In this document: in pieces, positions 1 to 6,796 of the stretch | Layout of the letters: each line of letters begins with the position of its first letter | Numbering within the stretch: the first letter of the stretch is position 1 | NCBI GenBank assembly: GCA_035652335.1 | Contig: DASRDZ010000056.1 | Span: 22,323-86,322 of the forward strand | Origin: DASRDZ01 sp035652335 | Lineage (GTDB): Bacteria > Chloroflexota > Dormibacteria > Aeolococcales > Aeolococcaceae | Direction of reading: 5' to 3' | Length of the DNA: 64,000 bases | Position numbers and translations under genes: made by a program | The notes under the pieces: generated by a model | Told to the model about the DNA's origin: nothing | Databases searched by the model: none | The model's input: the letters and a program-made list of their open reading frames with translations, nothing else

Positions 1-542
1 TTGAGGCTGCGCTCGATCTCGGGGCGGCTGGGATCGGCGGTGGCGGCACGGACGGCGGCCTGGACCTCCGCGTCGCTGGGCAGGGCGGTGGCGGTGGCGA
101 AGACGCCCTTGCGGAGCACCGTCGGGCGGATCACGGTGCAGCCGGCGGCGCGCTGGACGGCCAGGGAGTCGTACGAGGTGTACGGGTCGTGGCCGGCCTC
201 GAGCTCGGCGGCCGAGCCGAAGGTGGCGGCGGCGACGTCGTCGCGGCACGCCAGCGCCGTGCCGGTCGGCGCCGACACCAGCGTGGTGAGCAGCAGCACC
301 GCCGTTGAGACGGCCAGCGCGGCGCACACGGCGGCGGCGACCAGCGCGGTGCGGCGGCCGGGGCGGGCACGGCGGTCCAGGGCCACCAGCGCCAGGGCGA
401 CGCCCGCCGCCACGGCGATCCAGCCGAGGACGAGCCGTCCGCTGAGGCTGTCGTGGGCCAGGACGGGGACGGTCAGCAGCAGGCCGGCACAGCCCGCCAG
501 CAGCACCCGGCGCGCCGCCGGATCCGTCGGGACCAGGGACAT
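1..542 (-). CDS. Membrane protein, N-terminal part (runs off the left edge)
   Basis: Reading leftward from an ATG at 540-542, the frame stays open for 180 codons to the window edge. Three hydrophobic helices are visible (about residues 13-30, 36-55 and 65-88), followed by an extracytoplasmic-looking stretch with paired cysteines and the motif GHDPYTSY. A membrane N-terminus followed by a G-x-DPY motif recalls polyisoprenol-dependent membrane glycosyltransferases (GT87-like), but too little is present to be sure. It is host DNA: it ends 152 bp before the left attachment repeat and points away from the provirus. Confidence 0.65.
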   Translation of the reverse strand, partial: MSLVPTDPAARRVLLAGCAGLLLTVPVLAHDSLSGRLVLGWIAVAAGVALALVALDRRARPGRRTALVAAAVCAALAVSTAVLLLTTLVSAPTGTALACRDDVAAATFGSAAELEAGHDPYTSYDSLAVQRAAGCTVIRPTVLRKGVFATATALPSDAEVQAAVRAATADPSRPEIERSL

Positions 543-694
543 GCGGGCCTGTATACGGCCGCACGCCGCCCCCGGGGCGCGCCGTTCCCGCCCTGCGACG
601 GACGTGCTGCGACGCCGCGCTGCTGAGCACCTCGCGGGCTCGCTCCCGCGGCGCGGCGAGGGAGAGGGCAGGCCTCGTCCGATCCGGTGAAATT

Positions 695-711
695 AGTCCT
701 GATAATGCATA
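695..711. repeat. attL: left 17-bp attachment repeat
   Basis: This 17-bp sequence is identical to 16171-16187. It corresponds to the first 11-bp arm plus the 6-bp centre of a dif-like site; the following 11 bp (CGTTCCCGCGG) do not match a dif arm. In the excised circle this copy and the right copy would merge into one attP. Confidence 0.85.
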
Positions 712-964
712 CGTTCCCGCGGCCAGCAGCGAAGCCGATTCGCTAGGCCCCACAACAGAAAGCCCTCCCGACCAATCGGTCAGCAACACCACCACCGCAC
801 AAGCCCGCCTGCACGCCTTCGCGTGCCCCAGCGGGTGCGGTCGGGTGTACGCGTCGCTGGTGGTCGGCAACAGGAATGTCGCGCGAGCGTGGAAGGCCGG
901 CTTCTGGGAGGTGATTGCCTGGGCGGCCGCCGAGGTGCAGCGGCTCCAGCGGGTGCCCCGCTGA
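695..964 (+). CDS. 3' half of the viral ORF split by integration
   Basis: The frame is open from the attachment repeat to TGA 962-964 but contains no start codon near its left end, so as integrated it is an orphan 3' half. Its other half (SD, TTG start, 23 codons) lies at 16120-16187, in the same frame through the repeat. Joined in the circle they encode about 106 residues: a polar Ser/Thr-rich N-terminus, a CPSGCG zinc-knuckle-like motif, then a short hydrophobic C-terminus rich in Trp and Ala. Its stop overlaps the next start (TGATG), as with its downstream neighbours. Function unknown. Confidence 0.6.
   Translation, partial: SPDNAYVPAASSEADSLGPTTESPPDQSVSNTTTAQARLHAFACPSGCGRVYASLVVGNRNVARAWKAGFWEVIAWAAAEVQRLQRVPR
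770..786. promoter_or_regulatory. Palindromic GACC-N4-GGTC motif (left copy)
   Basis: GACCAATCGGTCAGCAA matches 15 of 17 bases of GACCGATGGGTCAGCAA at 15090-15106 near the other end of the element. Further cores GACCGAGCGGTC and GACCGATCGGTC occur at 3133-3144 and 3394-3405. The imperfect palindrome could be an operator; no binding protein is identified. Confidence 0.3.
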
Positions 965-1185
965 TGGACACCGACCCGCGCACCTCGCGCAACAACAAGG
1001 CGCTGATCGCCGGCGCGCTCGCGGGAGCGGCCCTGGCCGGCGTGCCCGAGCCTCGCGCCATGTTCCGCGCCGCCGCGGTGCTCGCCGGCGACGTCGGGCT
1101 CAACCATGAGTGGGTCGAGCAGCTGCACCGATGGGCCGACGACGCGCCTCCGCTGGATTCGGGGCTCCGGGAGCCTGTCCTGTGA
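964..1185 (+). CDS. Small viral protein of unknown function (73 aa)
   Basis: The ATG at 964 overlaps the stop of the split ORF (TGATG), implying translational coupling. The product has a polar N-terminus, an Ala/Gly-rich helix-prone stretch (about residues 13-27) and a C-terminal segment with conserved-looking Trp/His (LNHEWVEQLHRWADD). No recognisable family. Upstream in-frame codons exist, but the coupling geometry favours this ATG. Confidence 0.6.
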   Translation: MDTDPRTSRNNKALIAGALAGAALAGVPEPRAMFRAAAVLAGDVGLNHEWVEQLHRWADDAPPLDSGLREPVL

Positions 1186-1640
1186 TGGCCACCACCATCG
1201 TCCCGTCCGCCATCCCCCTGCTCTGCGAGGGCTGCCGAGGCCCCCTGACGGGGCGCCAGCGCCAGTGGTGCCGTGAGGCGTGCAGGAGCCGCGCCCGCCG
1301 GATGGCCCAGGCTGAGGCGGTCGCCGAAACCCGGTCGCGAAATCGACCGGGTTCGAGCCCGGACCTGAGGCCTGCGCGGGCGGTCGGCAGCGGGCGTCGC
1401 GCGCGGCTGGCCAGCGGCTTCGACGACGAGCCGGAGGTCTGCCTGCCCGGCATGATCGCGGGCTACACCAACACCACCCGCGACGGCTTCGTCGTCGAGC
1501 GCGCCCACCACTCCCGGTGGGGCACCCGGGTGACCCTGTTCCGCGCCGCCTGCACGCGCTGCCAGCGGCACGGGCTCTGGCACCAGACGCCGGGCCGCGC
1601 CCACCAGCGGTTCTCCGACCAGCACCGGTGCGCGCCATGA
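1185..1640 (+). CDS. Zinc-finger protein (151 aa)
   Basis: The start ATG 1185 overlaps the preceding TGA. Residues about 14-40 form a Cys-rich finger (CEGC then WCREACRSRARR), of the type found in many small phage and actinobacterial DNA-associated proteins. A second Cys/His cluster (CTRC about 30 residues before a terminal HRC) ends the protein. Likely a DNA- or RNA-binding early protein of the virus; the target is unknown. It is one of several zinc-knuckle genes in this early block. Confidence 0.7.
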   Translation: MATTIVPSAIPLLCEGCRGPLTGRQRQWCREACRSRARRMAQAEAVAETRSRNRPGSSPDLRPARAVGSGRRARLASGFDDEPEVCLPGMIAGYTNTTRDGFVVERAHHSRWGTRVTLFRAACTRCQRHGLWHQTPGRAHQRFSDQHRCAP

Positions 1641-1891
1641 CCACGTGGACGGGCAAGGAACCGGGCAAGCCGGGCTTCGTGATCGACCAGGCGGGCATCG
1701 GCCAGGGGCGCCGCTACAGGGTGCGTCCACGCCGGCGTGACGGCACCCTGGGCGCCTCGCTCGCCGAGCACCGCCGCTGGTCTCTCGCCGAGCGCGTGCG
1801 GCGCGGCTGCGAGGACGCCCTGCAGGCGGGGGAGGAGTGGGCGCTGAAGCTCGTCGACGTCAGCGCCGGCCAGCTGAGGAGCGATCGATGA
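1637..1891 (+). CDS. Small basic viral protein (84 aa)
   Basis: ATG 1637 overlaps the previous stop (ATGA). The central region is very rich in Arg (RRYRVRPRRRDG), followed by an amphipathic helix. No family recognised; nucleic-acid contact is plausible from charge only. It sits between the zinc-finger gene and the DUF7352-like gene in an unbroken overlapping series. Confidence 0.6.
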   Translation: MTTWTGKEPGKPGFVIDQAGIGQGRRYRVRPRRRDGTLGASLAEHRRWSLAERVRRGCEDALQAGEEWALKLVDVSAGQLRSDR

Positions 1892-2175
1892 AGCAGGTCT
1901 GGAAGTACCCCCTCAACACCCCGCCCGGCGGCGTGGTGGAGCACCGGATGCCCGCCGACGCGGAGCTGCTCACCGTGCAGGAGGAGCACGGCTCCCTGGT
2001 GCTCTGGGCGCTCGTCGACCCCGGGGCCGCGGGGTCGGAGGCACGCCGGTTCGCGGTCGTCGGGACCGGCCACGACATCGCGGTGCGCGTCGGCCGTCAC
2101 CTCGGGACCGTGCGGGCCCCCGCCCTATACGGGGGCAGCGTCGTGCTCCACGTCTTCGAGGTCCAGGAGACGTGA
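1888..2175 (+). CDS. DUF7352-like small phage protein (95 aa)
   Basis: ATG 1888 overlaps the previous gene (ATGA). The order of features, KQVWKYPL near the start, MPADAELL and QEEHGSLVLWALVDP in the middle, then GTGHDI and a closing HVFEV, is that of a small beta-barrel family common in phages and mobile elements (recalled as DUF7352). Biochemical function is not known. The family likeness supports a viral origin of this block. Confidence 0.7.
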   Translation: MKQVWKYPLNTPPGGVVEHRMPADAELLTVQEEHGSLVLWALVDPGAAGSEARRFAVVGTGHDIAVRVGRHLGTVRAPALYGGSVVLHVFEVQET

Positions 2176-3161
2176 GCCCCGGGGCCGATTCCCACCACAC
2201 GTCGCACTCCACCGGCCCCGCAGCTCCTCCCTCGGACCAGCCCCGCCGCTCCTGGATGGAGCAGCTCTGGGCCGCCGCCCAGGACGACCCGAACCTGCCG
2301 TCGACGACGCGCCTGGTGGCGCGCTGGATCGCCCTGCACATGGACGGCCTCGGCGCCGACGAGTTCCGGGTCTCGCAGAAGCGCTTGGCGGCGCAGCTGG
2401 CCAAGCAGCTGGGGCGACCTCCGAGCCGCGGTGAGGTGCGCCGTCACCTCCTGCGGTTGGAGGGGGACGCGCGCATCGAGCACGGCTGGCAGGTGCCCCC
2501 CGAAAGGGGCCCGATCCGCTGCTACCTCCGGCGCCTGGCGACGGGGGGCGGGAAGGTCAAGGGCGGCAACGGGAGGGCCACCGTCTACGTGCTGGGGCCC
2601 GACGCCGTAGGGACTCGTGCCGAGTCCCTATCGTTGGGACTCGGGGCGAGTCCTTTCGGGCCTGTGGAAACGGTGGACGCCGAGTCCCCACGAAACGACT
2701 CGCCCCGAGTCCTTACGACGGCCGCGCGGAGCGTGCGCATAGGGACTCGGCCCGAGTCACCAGTCTCAGGGGTTAAAACCCCTTCGACGATAGAAGGAGC
2801 CGGCCGGCTGGGGGGTCGTGCGCGCGCGGGCGCGCCACCCGCACACGCGCCCGACGTGCGCGCCCGCGCGACCCCTCCGCCAGCGGAGCCGTCCGGCGAT
2901 CACCGCGCACCTGGCGGTGCGCCGACGCCGGCCAACGGCGCCGAGGCCTCGACAACGCCCGACGCCGACCCGCTGGCCGGCGGTGCGCCCCATGTCGACG
3001 TCGACGCCGCGGTCGCGCCACCGGGCCCGGGCGCGCCGGTCGACCTTCGCCAAGGGGGGGAGCTGCGCAAGATCTTCGCCGAGGGTCGGGCGGTCATCGC
3101 CGCGGCGGAGGCACGCCGGCCCGACGTCTTCGGACCGAGCGGTCGGCGGATACGGCGGTGA
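2172..3161 (+). CDS. Winged-helix replication-initiator-like protein with iterons in its gene
   Basis: GTG 2172 overlaps the DUF7352-like stop. Residues about 27-138 form a compact all-helical/winged-helix region (SWMEQLWAAAQDD, then SQKRLAAQLAKQL and SRGEVRRHLLRLE as an HTH), like the DNA-binding head of phage and plasmid initiators. From residue about 145 the protein becomes low-complexity Pro/Ala/Arg-rich. Exactly there the DNA carries palindromic iterons (2608-2760) read in more than one frame, so the constraint is on DNA. Lambda O has the same architecture (binding domain plus ori inside the gene). Proposed initiator of viral replication; a transcription regulator is the alternative. Confidence 0.6.
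   Translation: MSPGADSHHTSHSTGPAAPPSDQPRRSWMEQLWAAAQDDPNLPSTTRLVARWIALHMDGLGADEFRVSQKRLAAQLAKQLGRPPSRGEVRRHLLRLEGDARIEHGWQVPPERGPIRCYLRRLATGGGKVKGGNGRATVYVLGPDAVGTRAESLSLGLGASPFGPVETVDAESPRNDSPRVLTTAARSVRIGTRPESPVSGVKTPSTIEGAGRLGGRARAGAPPAHAPDVRARATPPPAEPSGDHRAPGGAPTPANGAEASTTPDADPLAGGAPHVDVDAAVAPPGPGAPVDLRQGGELRKIFAEGRAVIAAAEARRPDVFGPSGRRIRR
2608..2760. repeat. Palindromic iteron array inside the initiator-like gene
   Basis: Consensus GGGACTCG-N3-CGAGTCCC. Copies: 2608-2630 (perfect 10-bp arms), 2636-2653, 2681-2688 (right half clear, left half degenerate), 2697-2712, 2742-2759. Centres lie 25-47 bp apart. Just downstream is GGGGTTAAAACCCC (2769-2782), a local AT-containing dyad. Candidate replication origin or autoregulatory operator. 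Confidence 0.7.
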
Positions 3162-3446
3162 GCGCGCTGCTCGAGTTCGTGCAGACGATGGCGGAGTGGC
3201 ACCGGCGGCTGCTCGCGGCCGAGATCGACCGTGCGGAGCTGCTCGACCCCGAGGACGCCGCCCGGCGCGCGATCGCCCGCCTCCAGGAGCAGGTCGCGCA
3301 GCTGCAGGACATGGTGACCGTGGAGCGGCAGCGCCGGCGCCAGGCCCGAGGCGGAGCTGGCGGACGCGGAGCTGCGGCTTTCCGACGCGTTCGGACCGAT
3401 CGGTCGGTCGGGAAAGCCCAGGCCGCACCACACCGGGCACGGGTAG
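3158..3446 (+). CDS. Coiled-coil protein with an apparent +1 frameshift
   Basis: GTG 3158 overlaps the initiator stop. The first 63 codons encode a clear heptad-rich helix (EDAARRAIARLQEQVAQLQ). Near 3345-3348 (CAGGCCCGAG) convincing coding passes to the +1 frame, which continues as EAELADAELRLSDAFGPIG and stops at TAG 3444-3446; the original frame becomes Gly/Arg-rich and improbable. A single extra C in the CCC run would explain it, either a sequencing/assembly error, a real mutation or programmed shifting. Read straight through, the frame would fuse to the next zinc-ribbon protein. Confidence 0.45.
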
Positions 3447-3466
3447 GAAGGCCCCGTAACCATCCC

Positions 3467-3985
3467 GTGACGAGCGCAGCCCTTCCGTCCGCTCCAGTCG
3501 AGGCGCATGCTCCCGACTCACCGTTCATGGCACGCGTCGCAGCAAACGTCCCGTCTACGCCCACAGCGCCCCCCCAGGCGTCGCCGGCAGCTGCTCCGCC
3601 GGCGGCGCCCCAGCGCGCCCCCCAGCGCCGGATCGGAGTGACATGCACGCACTGCGGCTGGTCGGGCAGCCGACGGACCCGAGCAGGCCTCACCTGGCGC
3701 TGCCCGAAGTGCGGCCGCTCCAACGACGGGCCCACCGCCCTGGCTCGCCTCGCCGAGAAGCACGACGAGGAGCAGAAGCGCAAGCGGCGCGAGCAGGCGC
3801 AACAGCGGGAGCGTCGGGCCCAGTCGAGCGAGGGGGTGCGGCCGCCGGCTGGCGGGCGCCGGGCAGCCGCACCGCCCATCGTACCTCCGGCGCCCACTGC
3901 GCCTCCCCCCGACGAGCCGCAGGCGCGGGCAGGGGACACCCCGCGCCGCGGCTTCCTCGGGCGGCTGCTCGACGGTGAGCTGTGA
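3467..3985 (+). CDS. Zinc-ribbon protein (about 172 aa)
   Basis: Same frame as the 3158 start but probably its own gene from GTG 3467, with AGGAAGG 15 nt upstream. A Pro/Ala-rich N-terminus precedes a zinc ribbon (CTHCGW...WRCPKCG), a highly charged helix (about EEQKRKRREQAQQRERR) and a Pro-rich tail ending in GFLGRLLDGEL. The start is uncertain because of the suspected frameshift upstream. Likely nucleic-acid binding. Confidence 0.55.
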   Translation: MTSAALPSAPVEAHAPDSPFMARVAANVPSTPTAPPQASPAAAPPAAPQRAPQRRIGVTCTHCGWSGSRRTRAGLTWRCPKCGRSNDGPTALARLAEKHDEEQKRKRREQAQQRERRAQSSEGVRPPAGGRRAAAPPIVPPAPTAPPPDEPQARAGDTPRRGFLGRLLDGEL

Positions 3986-4131
3986 AGCCGTGCAAGACGG
4001 AGTCATGCTCGCGCCCGGCGTCGCGGGACGGGAAGTGCTGCAGCTCCTGCGGCACCGAGCGGCGCCATTCGGGGGCCTGCGAGAAGCGTGCCCGCTTCTT
4101 GAGCCTCGAGATGGCGAAGGAGCCGACGTGA
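3982..4131 (+). CDS. Cys-rich mini-protein (49 aa)
   Basis: GTG 3982 overlaps the preceding TGA, and its own TGA (4129-4131) overlaps the next GTG. Seven cysteines in the first 33 residues (CKTESCS..., CCSSCG, AC) suggest a compact zinc-binding fold. A longer reading of the +2 frame across this interval has poor composition, so this frame is preferred. Function unknown. Confidence 0.6.
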   Translation: MKPCKTESCSRPASRDGKCCSSCGTERRHSGACEKRARFLSLEMAKEPT

Positions 4132-4262
4132 GCAGGGCCAGCGGCCGCGTCCGCGGCGGCGCGCTGCCGGCGTTCTGCTCGTCCTGCAGGGTCTACTACC
4201 GGCACCACCCGCCGGCGCGCTGCGTGCGCTGCGACACCCGGCTGACGCGAGGCCCGCGGTGA
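4128..4262 (+). CDS. Two-CxxC zinc-knuckle mini-protein (44 aa)
   Basis: GTG 4128 overlaps the previous stop (GTGA). The product is basic with CSSC and CVRC pairs separated by 12 residues, a classic zinc ribbon spacing. It belongs to the run of tiny zinc proteins in the viral early block. Function unknown. Confidence 0.6.
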   Translation: MSRASGRVRGGALPAFCSSCRVYYRHHPPARCVRCDTRLTRGPR

Positions 4263-4339
4263 GCCTTCTCTACGTCGTCGCGTGCCTCGCGGTTGGGCTG
4301 TTCGCCTATGCCGTCATCGTCATGTGGGTCGAGCGCTGA
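4259..4339 (+). CDS. Single-helix membrane mini-protein (26 aa)
   Basis: GTG 4259 overlaps the upstream stop and TGA 4337-4339 overlaps the next ATG. The 26 residues form one transmembrane helix (LLYVVACLAVGLFAYAVIV) with a short charged C-terminus. Internal-membrane viruses such as tectiviruses carry several proteins of this kind; here it precedes the virion peptidase-like gene. Confidence 0.6.
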   Translation: MSLLYVVACLAVGLFAYAVIVMWVER

Positions 4340-5178
4340 TGGCCACCTACGCCGACCCGTTCCCGCAGCAGTACTTGGGCGTGGTGACGCAGGCCTTCGG
4401 CGCGACGCCGGGGGAGTGGGGCGTCGACATCGGGCTGCCCAGCGGCACGCCGATCGAGGCGCCGTTCAGCGGCACCATCACGCACGAAGAGTCGCTGGGC
4501 GGCGCGGCCTGGGGCGACCGCATCCAGCTGAGCGGCGGTCCGCAGGGCGAGGCGATCGACATCGGCCACCTGCAGGCCTTCGCCGTCCCGGTCGGCACGC
4601 ACGTCACCGCCGGCGAGGTGATCGGGATCTCCGGCGGCGGCCTCAACGACCCCAACCACGGCAACACGACCGGCCCGCACATCGAGTTCCAGCTGCAGCC
4701 GGGTGGAGGCAACCCCAACGTGAAGAGCACCTTCGCCGACCCGATGACGTACCTGCAGGGGCTCTACAGCGGTGGCCAGCCGTACGTGCCCGGCGTCGGC
4801 GGTCCCTCGTCGAGCGCTGGCACCCCGATCACCGGCGCCGACGTCGTGACGGGCAACACCAGCGCCGGCGCGGCCGGGGCGAGCGGCTACAGCTGGTGGG
4901 ATCCGCGGGCCTGGTCCGCGTTCGCCGGCCAGGTGATCGGCGGCGCCGCCGGCGCCGGCGCCGGCGCGGTGGCCAGCGGCATCTTCACCGGCGTCGCGAC
5001 GGGTGTGAGCGCCTTCGGCCAGGAGACCGTGGTGCCGTGGTTCCGCTCGCAGTGGCTGCCGCTCGTGGTTGGTGTCATCCTTGTCCTGATCTGGATGGGC
5101 GGCCCGCAGCGCATCACCGAGCAGATCTCCGGCAACATCAAGAGCGCCGCCGGCGCGGTGCCGGTGATCGCCGAGTGA
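4339..5178 (+). CDS. M23-like membrane-anchored virion protein
   Basis: ATG 4339 overlaps the preceding stop. Residues about 20-125 follow the LytM/M23 fold in order: VDIGLPSGTPIEAPFSGTI, GHLQAF, the G-x-V-x-x-GEVIG turn and TTGPHIEFQL. Two usual zinc ligands are changed: the His of HxGxD is Glu (EWGVD) and the second His of HxH is Glu (HIE), so metal binding is altered or lost. A Gly/Ala-rich linker leads to a C-terminal transmembrane helix (about 245-262, LPLVVGVILVLIWMGG). It may locally open peptidoglycan at entry, like virion lytic proteins of PRD1-type phages, or be structural only. Confidence 0.7.
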   Translation: MATYADPFPQQYLGVVTQAFGATPGEWGVDIGLPSGTPIEAPFSGTITHEESLGGAAWGDRIQLSGGPQGEAIDIGHLQAFAVPVGTHVTAGEVIGISGGGLNDPNHGNTTGPHIEFQLQPGGGNPNVKSTFADPMTYLQGLYSGGQPYVPGVGGPSSSAGTPITGADVVTGNTSAGAAGASGYSWWDPRAWSAFAGQVIGGAAGAGAGAVASGIFTGVATGVSAFGQETVVPWFRSQWLPLVVGVILVLIWMGGPQRITEQISGNIKSAAGAVPVIAE

Positions 5179-5378
5179 TGCGTGTCGTCGACGCCGTCGT
5201 CTGGACGCTCGAGCGCCATGGCGGCGTGACCGTGAGCCAGGTCTTCGAAGCTCCCAACGGGTTCGTCGCGGGGAGCCAGCGCTGCTTGGCTGCGATCCTC
5301 GAACCCGCGCCGTACGTCGACGTCGGGCCGCCGGGCGACCATCCCGTCGTTCGGCGCTTCCGCCTGGCGTCGGACTGA
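5178..5378 (+). CDS. Small viral protein (66 aa)
   Basis: ATG 5178 and stop 5376-5378 both overlap neighbouring genes (TGATG). The product looks like a small winged-helix or beta-alpha fold (RVVDAVVWTLERHGGVTVSQVFEA...HPVVRRFRLASD). No family recognised. Its position between two membrane proteins of the structural block gives no firm role. Confidence 0.55.
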   Translation: MRVVDAVVWTLERHGGVTVSQVFEAPNGFVAGSQRCLAAILEPAPYVDVGPPGDHPVVRRFRLASD

Positions 5379-5974
5379 TGCCCGACACGGCCATCGCGCA
5401 GGCGCCCGCGTCGCTGCTCAGCGACAAGGAGAAGCCACCGCCGCCGGCGCCGCAGCTGGTGACCGGCCAGTCCACAACGCCGGCGCCGGCGAGCGAGGCC
5501 TTCAGCGAGGAGTGGGTCAAGGCCTTCGTCGCCTACATCGGCACCACGGCGTACGAGGCGACCGGCTACGAGGAGATGCGCTTCTCGAGCTTCGAGCTGG
5601 CCATGCTGACGGCGCCGCTCACCAAGTTCCTCAACCGCACCGCGCCGGCGATGGCGGCGCGCGCGTTCCCTGGCCTGGTCGACGAGGACGACCCAACCCC
5701 GGTGATCCTCGCCGCGGTGATCCTGCTGATCGGGATCCGGCGCATCCTCGCCTTCCGACGTCGCCGGCGTGAGGAGCGCGAGAAGAAGGGGGCTACCCGC
5801 GCGCAGCGCCCCGCAGCTGCGGACGCCCCGCCGGCGCCGCCGGCGCAGCCCGACCTGCGCGTGATGGGCCCGGAGCCCAGCGCCGGCGCCGTGGCGCCGG
5901 AGTCGGCGCCGCCGGCGACCGGCATGACCGGAGAGATGACCGGCGGCTTCGTCGGCAACGGGAGACTTCGATGA
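5378..5974 (+). CDS. Viral membrane protein (198 aa)
   Basis: ATG 5378 overlaps the preceding stop. A Pro-rich N-terminus is followed by a soluble helical region (EEWVKAFVAYIGTTAYEATG), one transmembrane helix (about residues 107-121, PVILAAVILLIGIRR) immediately followed by a strongly basic segment (FRRRRREEREKK), then a Pro/Ala/Gly-rich tail. Likely an internal-membrane virion protein facing the DNA with its basic stretch; inference only. Confidence 0.55.
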   Translation: MPDTAIAQAPASLLSDKEKPPPPAPQLVTGQSTTPAPASEAFSEEWVKAFVAYIGTTAYEATGYEEMRFSSFELAMLTAPLTKFLNRTAPAMAARAFPGLVDEDDPTPVILAAVILLIGIRRILAFRRRRREEREKKGATRAQRPAAADAPPAPPAQPDLRVMGPEPSAGAVAPESAPPATGMTGEMTGGFVGNGRLR

Positions 5975-6456
5975 GCATCACCCCCGAGCAGCTGCAGGCG
6001 ATGATGGCCGACCCGCAGATGCGCGAACACCTGCAGGGCCTCGTCGACACCGCCGCCGCGGCGATCGAGGACGGCAACCTCAGCCTCATGGAGCTGCTGG
6101 CCCGCGACCACCCCGTCGGCGACGACGTCGTCACCGGCAGCTTCGAGCAGCTGACCGCGACCCTCGAGCCGCGCTGGGGCCGTCTCATGCGGTGGGTCGC
6201 CGCCCACCTGGCCACGCGGATCCCCGGCCAGGGCGAGGCGGTCCCGAAGGCGCTGCTGGAGTGGGCGCTCGGCATGTTCACCGCGGAGCTGGCCGCCAAC
6301 CCCGAGCAGATGCGCTCGGACGTCCTGCTCCTGGTGCGCAAGGCCTGCGCCGAGCTCGAGGTGACGAGCGACGAGATCTACGCCGGCGACGGCACCGTGT
6401 TGCCGGTGCCCGAGGAACAAGGTGACACCGAGGAGGTGGAACATGGTGACGGCTGA
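5971..6456 (+). CDS. Helical acidic viral protein (161 aa)
   Basis: ATG 5971 overlaps the previous stop. The protein is predicted mostly helical and acidic (SITPEQLQAMMADPQMREHL at the start, EELEVTS-like acidic end). No signal peptide or membrane segment. No family recognised. Its 3' end overlaps the next gene by 14 bp. Confidence 0.55.
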   Translation: MSITPEQLQAMMADPQMREHLQGLVDTAAAAIEDGNLSLMELLARDHPVGDDVVTGSFEQLTATLEPRWGRLMRWVAAHLATRIPGQGEAVPKALLEWALGMFTAELAANPEQMRSDVLLLVRKACAELEVTSDEIYAGDGTVLPVPEEQGDTEEVEHGDG

Positions 6457-6796
6457 GCACGAAACCCGTGCACAGGGTGACGTCGACGTCCGCGTGCGCT
6501 TCGGCGTTCTCGGCCTCTACGCCGGCATCCTGATCGGGATCGCCCTGATCAGCGCGCTCCGCTCGCGACGCGAGCAGCACCAGGAGATCTGGGCGCTGCA
6601 GGGCCGCGTGCGCGCCCTCGAGTGGCGGGTCCCGACCTACAAGGCGTGGGTCGACTTCCACGACCACCAGCACCGCGAGAAGCGTCACCTTGGCGACGGC
6701 GCGGTGCACGTGCACATGGTGACGGCCGAGCACGACAGCCGTCACCATGGTGACGTCCACCCGGTGACGGCGGGGGTGGCGCATGTCGACGCCTGA
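6443..6796 (+). CDS. Membrane and coiled-coil protein (117 aa)
   Basis: ATG 6443 lies inside the end of the previous gene. After a polar start (MVTAEHETRAQGDV) comes one transmembrane helix (about 25-42, LGLYAGILIGIALISAL) and a short coiled coil. The C-terminal region repeats the N-terminal coding sequence (MVTAEHDSRHHGDV at 6717), so a duplicated segment carrying a start codon lies within the gene. Function unknown. Confidence 0.55.
   Translation: MVTAEHETRAQGDVDVRVRFGVLGLYAGILIGIALISALRSRREQHQEIWALQGRVRALEWRVPTYKAWVDFHDHQHREKRHLGDGAVHVHMVTAEHDSRHHGDVHPVTAGVAHVDA

Noticed and set aside
1..690. A 229-codon + strand frame at the left edge
   Set aside because: Ala/Arg/Ser-rich with no hydrophobic or motif structure; the minus strand encodes a convincing membrane protein here.
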